Assembly: GCA_009760855.2 (NCBI GenBank)
Contig: WPIO01000101.1
Location: 856,001-920,000, forward strand
Length of the DNA stretch: 64,000 bases
Reading direction: 5' to 3'
Source of the DNA: Cristatella mucedo
Taxonomy: Eukaryota > Bryozoa > Phylactolaemata > Cristatellidae
Shown: positions 25,135 to 34,400 of the stretch, one piece after another
How the letters are laid out: each line of letters begins with the position of its first letter
Numbering within the stretch: position 1 is the first letter of the stretch
Notes under the pieces: model-generated
What the model was told of the DNA's origin: nothing
The model's database searches: none
The model's input: only the letters and a program-made list of their open reading frames with translations
Translations under genes and position numbers: made by a program

Positions 25135-25430
25135 TGTCAACTAAGGGGGTGTTGTGACGTCAGTTGGGATTGGGTTCCACGCTTTGGGAGCATACTAGCT
25201 AAAGCCAAGATCTCAAAAGGCATAGAGGTTTGTTCGAGACTCAGATCAGCGACTTGAGTCAGGAGAGAAGGTGGTGCAACAGGAAGGCTGATTAAAAAGT
25301 ATGCCTAATATGTGGCCTAAGCAAGAGAGTGAGAAGAGTTGAAGGTGAGTGACTGGACCCACAAGTAGATACATGGTGCTTCGGGTAGCCGTGGTATATC
25401 GGTGAGTGAAAGTCATCTGTGAGAGACGCA
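25135..25430 (-). mobile_element. LINE A-like C-terminal fragment, diverged
   Basis: On the window's plus strand, GGGTTCCACGCTTTGGGAGC, ATACTAGCTAAAG, GGTTTGTTCGAG and GAGAAGGTGGTGCAAC line up in order with the LINE A complement at 11320-11440 (GAGTTCCAAACTTTGGGAGC, GAACTAAATG, GGTTTGTACGAG, GCGGGTGGTACG). The copy has no 3' UTR and no intact frame. Confidence 0.6.
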
Positions 25431-26611
25431 TTTAGTAGGCTTCTATTTAACTTGGTGCTTTCAAAAAGACGGGAGCATATTTGAAACTTAGGTCCTCTAC
25501 ACGACGGGTCTTCGAGCTGTCTGCCGAATGAGCTAGATCAAATCAAGGCATACGTGCTATGATGACCGCTCGTGCAGCTGGAATGCACGGTTCGTAGTTG
25601 TAATGCCCTGAGAAAACATGCTCCACGACGGCGTAGCGACAAACAAGGCCGACGAAATGGCGATGCCGCTGTTCGGCATCGATGTCCTTCCTCGACCACA
25701 GAGAAGACATTTGTTGGCAGCCATGACTAACTAGTCGGCTTGAAACTGACGCCCTAAGACCAGCATTCCCCACCTCGGAGAAGGACGCCGGTATAAAGTC
25801 GCTGCGAAAAAACCCGGCCCAGTGCTAGGACATTCTAACGGCGCAAACTGAATGAGCCTTAATGAGTGGGCATGCCGGACCCAGTCGTCTGCATAAGTCG
25901 CTCTACACAGGGCTGGCCAACCGCGGTTAATGGGACCCTGCTCAATTACCATCTTAGACAGGGCTATTGGCCAGGACAGGTGGGGGGGGGGGCTAAATTA
26001 CAGATAAACTGGCAAGGACATAATTGCCGCTAGATCCCTCAGCTTCTAAAGCAGGATTAGGTAAGACAGGCCACGCTTCCATGCCGTCGTTGCCTCATGC
26101 CACTCCAACGATCGCCAAAGTCAGAGAGCAAGGAACAAGCGATTCACATTGCTACCCGGGCCTTGACCTTAGGGGTGCCTATCCTAAGAGAGCACTTTCC
26201 CATTAAAATCACTAGCTTTAGTGTGTCTATTTCGTCGATATGTCAGCTGAGCTGTCGCTGCCAGAACTTAAGAGTCTGTACTCTTAGACATTGCTAAAAT
26301 GAAGGTCGGCTCAGAGACGATTACGACAACTAATCTAGTTCCCGAACTTTGATAGGTCAACTTTTAATACTGCAACTACTTCAATCGAGAACTAAAGGCT
26401 GGTACAATTAATCTTGCCCAACGAATGCAATACTCAACAGCTCATTTAGTTAGTCAACTGAGTACCGCTACATCACAGCACTTCTCTACGAGCTTCATTA
26501 GCTCCCTACAAGGGATTACAGTAACTTCAAGGTCCTCTCAAGTTTAACAGTGCGACCAATCGCTTGGGACTGATATCTTTCAGACACCGATTGCATAAAA
26601 AAAAAATGCTA
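25431..26611. other. No supported gene
   Basis: Overlapping short frames lie in a GC-richer part at 25.5-26.2 kb, together with a poly-G run near 25981-25991. No family was recognised. Confidence 0.35.
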
Positions 26612-26665
26612 GCTATATCAACGGGCTCATTTGTATAGCGGCAGAAGAGCCTAAATGGTATTGGC
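26612..26665 (-). mobile_element. SINE1 3' fragment
   Basis: GGGCTCATTTGTATAGCGGC followed by AGAAGAGCCTAAATGG matches the complement of the SINE1 3' part (CCTCTTTTGTATAGCGACAG, AAGAGCCTTTACGG) at 40.96 kb. The tRNA-like head is missing. Confidence 0.6.
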
Positions 26666-26698
26666 CACGGGTTGAAGTGAGCAGTAAAGGATCTCCTA

Positions 26699-26938
26699 CT
26701 GCAAGAATCGTGCCCGGTTCATGTGATTAAGTATATCGATGTGCTGCTTAGCGAATTTGCTAAGGAAAGGGTTACAGTTACGCCTAAATTCAACCGAAAC
26801 TACATGAGCCATTTCGACAAAGACCGAAAAGAAAACAGAGTGCCTATCACATCTCCTAAAGACCTGATGACCGAGTACCACAGAGCACTTATGGATTTAT
26901 TGCAACTACACTCACAACAAAGTAAGCGTAATAAGTGA
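26699..26938 (+). CDS. Candidate terminal exon inside duplication copy 1, unrecognised
   Basis: A frame of 79 codons is open from a TGA at 26678-26680 to TGA at 26936-26938. It includes VIKYIDVLLSEFAKERVTVT, RNYMSHFDKDRKENRVPIT, then EYHRALMDLLQLHSQQSKRN. A possible acceptor, CTCCTACTGCAAG, ends at 26705 and would join the frame at Ser-Cys-Pro. The composition is protein-like, with an amphipathic leucine-rich end. The parallel segment in copy 2 (29170-29390) has stops and frame changes, so only this copy stays open. I do not recognise the family. It may be the last exon of a host gene, part of an unknown mobile element, or chance. Confidence 0.35.
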   Translation: MQESCPVHVIKYIDVLLSEFAKERVTVTPKFNRNYMSHFDKDRKENRVPITSPKDLMTEYHRALMDLLQLHSQQSKRNK

Positions 26939-26949
26939 TTCTAATAAGT

Positions 26950-27020
26950 CATATGATAATAACACTTTTGATACAGCACCCTCGTAAAAAATTCAATCTT
27001 TTTCTAGGTGATTTACAATT
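26950..27020 (-). mobile_element. Old LINE A-type 3' terminus shared by both duplication copies
   Basis: AACACTTTTGATACAGCACC, a decayed CTCGTAAAAAATTCAATC and TTTTTCTAGGTGATTTAC resemble the complement of the LINE A terminus (CACTTGATAAAGCGCCCTCG, TCTTTCTAGGCGGTTTA). The parallel position in copy 2 carries the same piece, so it predates the duplication. Confidence 0.6.
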
Positions 27021-27227
27021 GTTACCGATGATTGTCTTTTGCAAGTGCTGAATGACGACAAGCGAAGCTTGCTAACCGTGTGAACATTGTTTACGGGTGG
27101 CGACGGGATTATGCAAAAGATCTGTTGCCTTCGACCTGGTCATAGACTTAGTAGTTTCTGATCAGCGTCTTTGCTAAGCGAACAGTAACACGGAAAGTAG
27201 GGTGATTTATGTAAATATGAAACTATA

Positions 27228-27593
27228 AAAATGTATGCTCCCAAAGCCTTGAACTCCCTCCCGACCTGCGTCAGAACATCCCCTGACCTGACCACATTTA
27301 AAAAGAATTTTAAAACACACCTATTTAGGGCAGCATTTAGTGGGTCCCTGTGATTCGTCCTTCATGTGCTTATGCGTGCTGACACTGTGCACGCTGCCAC
27401 TAACCACATTTGCATGCTGACCCTGTGCATGTCACCCCTAACCATGTTATTCATTTTGTTTGTTTATCAAGCATGATTTTACTCACCAATCAATTGCATT
27501 TCCCTTTGCAGTAAATGTAAAGCGCATAGAGAGAGATTAAGTTCTCTGAGGGCGCTTTATCAAGTGCATTATTATTATTATTATTATTATTAA
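27228..27593 (+). mobile_element. LINE A 3' end with (ATT)n tail
   Basis: The copy starts within the C-terminal coding segment (APKALNSLPTCVRTSPDLTT, then FKKNFKTHLF) and runs through the full 3' UTR to GGGCGCTTTATCAAGTGCA and (ATT)7. The protein part is still open. It is one of the least decayed LINE A ends here and interrupts duplication copy 1. Confidence 0.92.
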
Positions 27594-28110
27594 ATAAACG
27601 AAAGGCAGTTGTCAAGGATAAATTACAACTAAAACTTCACCGCAGGATATGCAAGGAAAAACGACAGTATCATACTCATGACTGCCGAGTATTAGGAAAC
27701 AAATCATCAGGCTGCCAACGAATACTCGGGAAACTATTTGAAACTGGGCAAGACGACTTGGATGACTTGTTAAAAAACTTTGATAATCTGCCAATGATGC
27801 AGGTGAAGAAAACCAAAGCAAGAAAGTGACACTTCGGCATACAAACCCGCTAATTACACCAGACCGATAAAAGACGATTTACAGTATCATACAGTTTAAA
27901 AGATAAACATATTAGAAAAAATTTGGGGGCAATGCAATAAGCAAAGTAACCAGACCGGTAAATTGTATAGCAAAATAGCTGTCAAAATAGAAACCTATCA
28001 ATTTCTAAAACTAACGGGGTTTTCAATGGCTAAGCAGGAAAGACTGATAGGATTAATGAGTTGCGAGCCTGCTAACTGACCGTACAACAACGTTGTAGAT
28101 GATAAAAAAA

Positions 28111-29149
28111 TGAAATAACTAAGGCATTAAATGCTAAAAGTAGATTTTCTATCAAACTAATGAGGCCAGAGGAAACAGCTGCCTAAAAGCTGCAGTCAGC
28201 TTCTTATTACAAGACTGATCTTTAAGCACTAAAGTTAGAAGAAATCTTTGACCTATCGACAAAGTAAAAATCTGCAGCAGGTATCCGAAGTGGCTGTGGA
28301 TTGATAAAAACCAGTGAACAGCAAAACCAGTGAACCCTTGGAAAGGGTAGTAAATGATTATGACTGGCAACTAGCAAGGCAAGCCACGATGTTGACAAGT
28401 TTGACTTCCTCAGCAGATGAAAAGGCTATAGTTGTCGATAAGTAAATATGTTTGATTGGTGTTTCAAGCCAACGTGAATTCAAATCAGAAGGATTAATCA
28501 TTAATTAGTGGTACACCGATTGAATAAGATAGAACGGTACAGATGTTTAGAATGAACTTGATGGAAAACAGGTAGCCAGTGCATAATGTTATGCCAAGCC
28601 AGCAGTAAATTACACACAAAACGGCTTTCTAAACGACTGTACGGACATCCTGCAGCCGACTTGAACCTGCATGGCTTCAAGAGTGGTGATGGTGAGGTGA
28701 AATGCCGGCCCGCCTACTAACCGAACGACCCTAGACCGGACAACAGCACTGCCTGAACGTTAAAATATATGGCATATTAAATTGAGTAATGTCGTGGGTC
28801 TCCTAAAGTCACATTGAGCATACCAGTTGGATCAAACATGACGTTTAAAAACAGCTTTTTTGGCTAATATCAGAGGTTGGGCAAAAGAGTCAGGTAAAGC
28901 AAGCTATTTCGTAGCAGACCAATGACAGAAGAGATGCTGAAAACAGCAGACTATTGACACGGCGTAGCCATTCATCGCCATCGCGAATAAATGGACGGTC
29001 TTACGTTATATTCTAGAAATAACTATAGAACGGTCTGAAAAGGTAATATGGGATAAGACGTCACGGCATTAACTGCCAACCGTTGCAGTCAGACGAAAAG
29101 ACTGTGATTGAACTACAGAACAATGTTGATTGTGTACTTGCTATTTATC
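28111..29149. other. Spacer between the duplication copies
   Basis: A-rich sequence with no recognised gene or repeat. Short minus-strand frames, such as 28152-28370, have no support. Confidence 0.4.
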
Positions 29150-30195
29150 TGATGCGAACAGTGGGCGTAGCTGCATAACAGCACCAGTCCATTTTGTGCT
29201 AATGCAAATGCAAATGGAAATAATTGCAAGGACTTGTTAAATTCGACAGTAACTACACGAGCCGTAAGCCATTTCAACGAGGACCGAGAGGAAAATAGGG
29301 AGCCTATCACTTTTCTAAATGACCGAGTAATAGAGCAGCAATCACCATTTACCAACTATTGTCACCTAAAAGTAAGCGTATGAGGTGATGATAATATTAA
29401 TTACAAAAAATTATGATACACTTGATGCAGCACAATCAGGCAACTCTATATCTCTTTTTAGGCGCTTTGCAATTGTCAGCAACGTTTGTCTTTTGCAAGG
29501 GCTGATTGATGACAAGATGAGCTCGCATGGAATGCCAACATGCATCAGGGGTGGCTAGGTGATTATGCATATCAACGTGTTGCCATTGAACTAGAGTCGC
29601 GAGCGAAGTTGTTAAGTAGTTGCTGCGTGCCGTCTTTGGTGAGCTTCCAGTTACAATTAGAGTGGGCTTATTTGTTTGTACAGAAGCAACTGATCCGAGA
29701 AATGTTACAACGAGACCCCTAACACAACAGATACAGCAAGAGAAAATCAGAATAATTCCTCATGCCTGTCGAGTGTATTGTAACAACTGATCAAGGGGTT
29801 AGAAAATTGTCAGGAAACTATTTTACACTGGGCAAGCTGACAAATGTACGACTTTCTAACGAACCTGCATAATTTGCCACTGACATATGGGGACGAAAAT
29901 CAATGCAGATAAATGCAACTACAGCATACCAACCTGCCGTTGACATCAGACCGATGAAACGCGATTTACAGTGAAATGCAGCATGAAGGAAGCACCCGTT
30001 TAAAAACTTATGGGGGTAATGTAATGAGCAAACGAACAAGATTGGTAATTTTTAGAGCTAAACAACTGTCGAGGCAGAGAGCTGGTAAGGTCTGTAGCAA
30101 ACGGAGCTTTAAGCTCAATGAGCAATAATAGGACAAATAAATCTGGAGCCTTTTAACTAACCTTACAACAACGTAGTAGGCGATTAGAATAATGC
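29150..30195. repeat. Diverged direct duplication, copy 2
   Basis: Partner of 26690-28110, offset by about 2.4 kb. It contains the decayed counterpart of the open frame (29170-29390) and of the old LINE A-type terminus (29405-29475). It then holds the shared downstream block with GACATCAGACCGATGAAACG, CGATTTACAGTGAAATG and GGGGGTAATGTAATGAGCAA. It lacks the young LINE A insertion, which shows the unit's uninterrupted form. Confidence 0.7.
29405..29475 (-). mobile_element. Old LINE A-type 3' terminus, copy 2
   Basis: TGATACACTTGATGCAGCAC, then CTCTATATCTCTTTTTAGGC and GCTTTGCAATTG, corresponds to the complement of the LINE A terminus and to the piece at 26950-27020. Confidence 0.6.
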
Positions 30196-31264
30196 CGTCT
30201 TTACACTTTTTCTCTTTTAAACTAGCAACGCAAGCAAGTGGATCGGCGTCTTGAAGAAAACAGGGTAAAGTCTAGAAACCGTGGAAGAGGCCAACTACTC
30301 GTTACTGAATAAGCCAGAAGGGGCCAAGGTCAATTAATGTTAGTTTTTTCTTTTCATACAGAATGCATACGCACGTTTTGGCTCAAACTTTAAAGTTCAG
30401 AAGTAACAGTACAGAGCTATTTTAGATATATGCCGATAGCAGATAAATAAAAATATGTGAATATTTTATTGCACGAACCTTACACTTAAAATGCTAAGAT
30501 GGAAGCAGCATCTAAGCACCGTGCTAGAGGGCAGATGGCAGAGAGGCAAGGGCAGATGGCAGAGAGGCAAGGCACGCAGACATACATCGAAGAGATAAGC
30601 AGCGTTGTGGGATCTAAAGAACACAGCTTACAAACGAACGGGGTCAGAGAGTGATGAGTTATCCGGGAAACATCGGTCGGGAGTAGTAAAATCGAGCGAC
30701 AGACCAGGATTCAAAATCCTGCAATGAGTGCAAGCAGAAAATATATATAAATTGCAAAGTGTTCACCTATCAGCTGTTTACTTATTGCAAACCAATATGG
30801 CTTTCTTGCAAGGCCAAAATCCCATCGATGCAGCACAAGAGCTGTAAGCTCTGCAAGCCCTTCCTTGCTATAACAAATTGGGCCAGTGACTGGCAGTGAG
30901 CGGTTCTCTTACTAAGGGAGTAATCATACTTAACGACCCATTGCCCGAGTCTTCTGTTCTCTACATAAACAAAGCTATTTTATGCAGTGGTATAGTGAAC
31001 CCTTTCATTACCCGGTGACAAAGATAAAAATGGCACCCACCCCTTGTCCAAAAAGCTGAAAATAGCTCAACCTCAACCTCAGAAAAAATGTAAACAACGA
31101 ATGCTAGCAGGCATATCGAGTCGATAAAGTTATATAAACTGTAGTAAAGGTACGAGGCAGTTATCATAGCTTTAACTTAGGTGAATTTGTCTCTACTTTA
31201 GCGTGACAAAATGGTCTATTACAGTTTAAAAGTCTATACTTTCTCTTGTTTCTTTCTCTATGCT
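30196..31264. other. No supported gene; short tandem repeat
   Basis: The only structure seen is a two-copy 21-bp tandem repeat at 30530-30572 (unit GGCAGATGGCAGAGAGGCAA plus G). The remaining sequence is A-rich and featureless. Confidence 0.5.
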
Positions 31265-32100
31265 TAATAAGGCCAAATAAGAGAGTGGATCTTACCCCAT
31301 TGAAGCTCTCAGATAGGAGAGAATTACATTCAGCTTGCTAATGGAACGTTCACAACTGGCAACTGATACAGCTATGGTAAGAATAACTTGGAAGGCAACT
31401 CTCAAAGTAGGAAAAGCATCACCTCCATAACTGACAACGAAAGAGACGAGTTCCAGTGGTGTCTTTAGTTCAGTATGACATGTTGCAAGAAGCCTTTAAC
31501 AGTCAAAGATTTTGTTGTACAGCTCTGTTCCATCAACGTCTGAACAATAGGAGCTCTTAGATCTAGATGTTGCTGTTAGAGTTTGGTCTGTTTAAGTGTC
31601 TAACGTCTGAACAATAGGAGCTCTTAGATCTAGATGTTGCTGATAGAGTTTGGTCTGTTCAAGTATCCACTAAATTTGGCGTACGAATCTCTGAGCCCGG
31701 AAAACCGAGCTGTAATATCTTGTCGGAGATTGTCAAGGATATTCTTCAATACTTTTTTAATCTCCTCCTCTTCCGTGAGACCGACATCTTGAGAGTGTTC
31801 TCCAGGCATCCGCGTCCTTCAGCAGATTCTTCGTTTAACCGCGGGTCATCACAATTCACATCTCTTTTTGGCATCTAGTAGTGACTCCTGGCACAGGTCT
31901 TTACGAAGTCTTGAAAACTCAATCTCGAGAGAACGGAGTTCACAAGAGGCGTCTCTCAAGTTCATCTTTTCGATTCTGCAGTCTGTACTGAATTCTGTCA
32001 ATAATTCCTTAAGAAGCTGCACCAAAATGGCAAAAGAGCCCCAAAGTTGATGTTCCAAAAACATTTTAGGACATTGCGAGCTTCACTTCTTGTTTCAAGT
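31265..32100 (-). mobile_element. hAT transposase remnant (ZMYM/DUF4371-like)
   Basis: Reading the minus strand, the C-terminal dimerisation region at 31440-31280 is clear: FPTLRVAFQVILTIAVSVAS, then CERSISKLNVILSYLRASMG, followed by a stop and DPLSYLALLS. The SxASxERxFSxL-type block is typical of hAT transposases. Upstream lie LTEEEEIKKVLKNILDNLRQ, DITARFSGLRDSYAKFSGYL at about 31780-31670 and a 71-codon frame at 32064-31849 with LVQLLKELLTEFSTDC. The protein is spread over several frames. A 67-bp tandem duplication at 31535-31668 interrupts it. It is dead; terminal repeats were not identified. Confidence 0.75.
31535..31668. repeat. 67-bp tandem duplication inside hAT remnant
   Basis: The unit starting AACGTCTGAACAATAGGAGC occurs twice, at 31535 and 31602, with only a few differences. 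The high identity suggests a recent local duplication. Confidence 0.9.
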
Positions 32101-32109
32101 GTTCTACTT

Positions 32110-32425
32110 GTGTCATCGGACATGCAAATACGGTTAGTTGCAGCACGAACAATGTTAGCACACATAAGCATTTAAATTTCGGGTCATGAAACCACTGAAT
32201 GCTGTGATAAATAAGTCCTCGTTTAGCTTGTTCTTCAAATAGAGTCTAGTCAGGAGACGTTTTGCCAGTAGGAAGCGAGTTCCGGGATTTGGGAGCATAC
32301 GAACTAAATGCGTGGTCGCCAAAAGATTTGAGGTTCTTAGGGGGAATGTGGCAAACGATTAGATTCCGAAAGCTGGAGGTGCGATGCTTAGTCTGGTGTG
32401 GGAGTCGGTCTGATTGATCTGGTCT
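32110..32425 (-). mobile_element. LINE A C-terminal/3' UTR fragment
   Basis: The complement matches LINE A through ATGCAAATACGGTTAGTTGC, CACATAAGCAT, the TGGGAGCATACGAACTAAAT stretch, and GCGTGGTCGCCAAAAGATTT then GAGG. The minus-strand frame gives FGDHAFSSYAPKSRNSLPTG. The terminus and tail are missing. Confidence 0.8.
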
Positions 32426-34204
32426 GATAGATCTGATAGCTGTAGGCTGGTCTGGTTCCTGCCCTGCAACCGCGAACACCTCACCAGTGCTGTGTACAAC
32501 GCGTACAATGTGCAGCGACCTGAAGCTAGAAATACGCCAACGATAAAAGCACAATGCTTGATATTCTGCGCTCAGCCCTAAAACAAAAAACTGTATTAGT
32601 AAAAGTGCATAATCTGTATTTTACAGCTGACAAGCTGAGGTGACTTCCAGCCGACTGGCTATCACACTGGCAGCAGCTCACACTCAGCGCTAGATTCACC
32701 GACCGGTAGACCGTTGCTCCGCTAGAGCGACGGCGGTCAGGCGGAGAAGCCTTATGTTGTCACATTTCACACAATAATCACTATTGTACATAATGCTGCA
32801 AAATGCCGTTCATCAGCCTCCTCTTATCACGGTTATCTCATATCATAAGCATTCCAATCCAGCGGCAAAGCTCTTAGCTCTCAATCGAGGCTCAACTGTC
32901 AGGCTTATAGTTCAAAATCGCGAGGCATTGCACTAGCAACACTGCATGAACCCGATGAGCTCTGGCGCGTGCCACAAGCTGGCACAGCCGATGTCTAGCG
33001 TGTGCGGTCTAATAGTGCGTCGGTGCTCAGCCCGCCGGGCTAGCTCTTGGCGCGATGCAGTCCACATGTGGCAGGCATGATGGGGCGAGCGGACGGGAAA
33101 AGCAGCTGGAACGAGGGAGGAGGGATGAATGGCCGTATGTTTGTTTCGCTGCGGACGCCAGCCGAATACACGGCGATTTAACCCCCCCCCCATTGGTGTT
33201 TCCGTGTCGTCACTTGTTCGCCGCCAGAACGGCGAGCTACAGCTTGGTCTAAGTCTGTAAACATACTTGACTAGCTCAGCCAGCAATAGGCAAGTCCATT
33301 GAAACAAGCACTCGCTTGAAATCGAGATTGGCATTCTCGCATGAAATCTTTTTTAATATGCACGTTCCGTTTTGATTTTGGCTCCCCTTGGCCATGGCGC
33401 ACGGGGACACCTGTTCCCTGCCAATACCCCTCGCTGCGCGATTGACTTGGTATACCGAACTTGACTTTTTTTTACTTCGGAGGTTCAAATCAAGCAGTAC
33501 AGCAGGTCACGTGATCATTGCTGCATACGGCTGACCCTCGCAAGTAGTTAGCTGACGCAGGCAGCGACGAAGGCGATAAGAGCGAGGCAGACGACCGCTG
33601 TGGTAGAAATAATTGTTCAGGCAAATGATCATCTGGATCAGCCTAAGAGTCAGCGGTACCTCACGGTACCACACGGCTGCAGGAGTGCCCCTTTGGATGT
33701 CGGAACAAAGAGCATTAGGATGTCGGGAAAAGGGGCTGTTGGTAATCTTTCTTTATATACTCACACCAAGCTTCGAGAAAATGTCGTGGCAGTGCCATTA
33801 GCACTCCATTGGCGTCGTTGTATTTATTTCCATGGTAACCATGGAGCCTACCTGGCCTTATTCACTGTAGCAACAGTCAATCGTCGGAAACCTGAGGGGA
33901 TGTGCCACAGTAAAGCGAACTAGGAAATAGAGCCAGTTTACCCATGTTTACTAATCTGAAGAGAAAACACTGCTTCATCCATCTGGCCAATTGGAGAACT
34001 CAGTATGGATTGGATCTTAACATTATAGTCACGTTTGCCAAATAAGTCACCCGATTTCTTGCCAGCACGCCTCCAGTCTTAAAATAAACTTATGAAGACA
34101 TACTACACCAAACAGTACCAATTACGCACTCAATAGCACATATACATATTAGCTGATGCATGCCAACACAAAGGCGCCAAGTGATTAGCTACATGATGCC
34201 CTGA
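32426..34204. other. Unassigned, with a CpG-richer patch
   Basis: At 32930-33260 the sequence is GC- and CpG-richer with a poly-C run near 33182-33191, and could be a promoter or old island. A plus-strand frame of 107 codons (33600-33923) is open and includes LRENVVAVPLALHWRRCIYF, but no family is recognised. It contains a 17-bp near-palindrome, TCCATGGTAACCATGGA, at 33829-33845. Confidence 0.3.
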
Positions 34205-34400
34205 CTGGAAATTAACTTCGATATATACACTGAAGCCAGAGAATGAAGTGACCTATTTGTGACTGTCAAAACGTTGAAGTTGATTGGAGTTTGATGAGTA
34301 GTCAGTGCAGGTCGGTGAGAAGTAATTTGTGAACTGAAACGTTCGCTACAAACAAACCGAGCTACTGAGTTTTGCCAAATTACGGCATCTTTTTGTACAT
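34205..34400 (-). mobile_element. LINE A-like C-terminal fragment, diverged
   Basis: The minus strand reads VIWQNSVARFVCSERFSSQI, then SHRPALTTHQTPINFNVLTV and RSLHSLASVYISKLI. This parallels SAARLVCHERRSCYIAPILA, HWLPVKQRVDFKVLSLTF and RSLYSLAPAYLSDLL of LINE A position by position. No 3' UTR is attached. Confidence 0.7.

Larger units (their letters stand above)
26690..28110. repeat. Diverged direct duplication, copy 1
   Basis: This segment is paralleled in order and orientation by 29150-30195. Matching landmarks are AACTACATGAGCCATTTCGA against AACTACACGAGCCGTAAGCC, a run ending AAAGTAAGCG, TGTCTTTTGCAAG then GCTGA, and CTGGGCAAG. ACCAGACCGATAAAAGACGA is paralleled by ATCAGACCGATGAAACGCGA, and CCGTACAACAACGTTGTAG by CCTTACAACAACGTAGTAG. 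A LINE A copy at 27228-27593 interrupts this copy only, so it arrived after the duplication. The unit is either a segmental duplication or two copies of an uncharacterised repeat. Confidence 0.7.

Noticed and set aside
33600-33923. 107-codon plus-strand frame as a gene
   Set aside because: It is open but has no recognised family and no clear exon boundaries; kept only as a remark.
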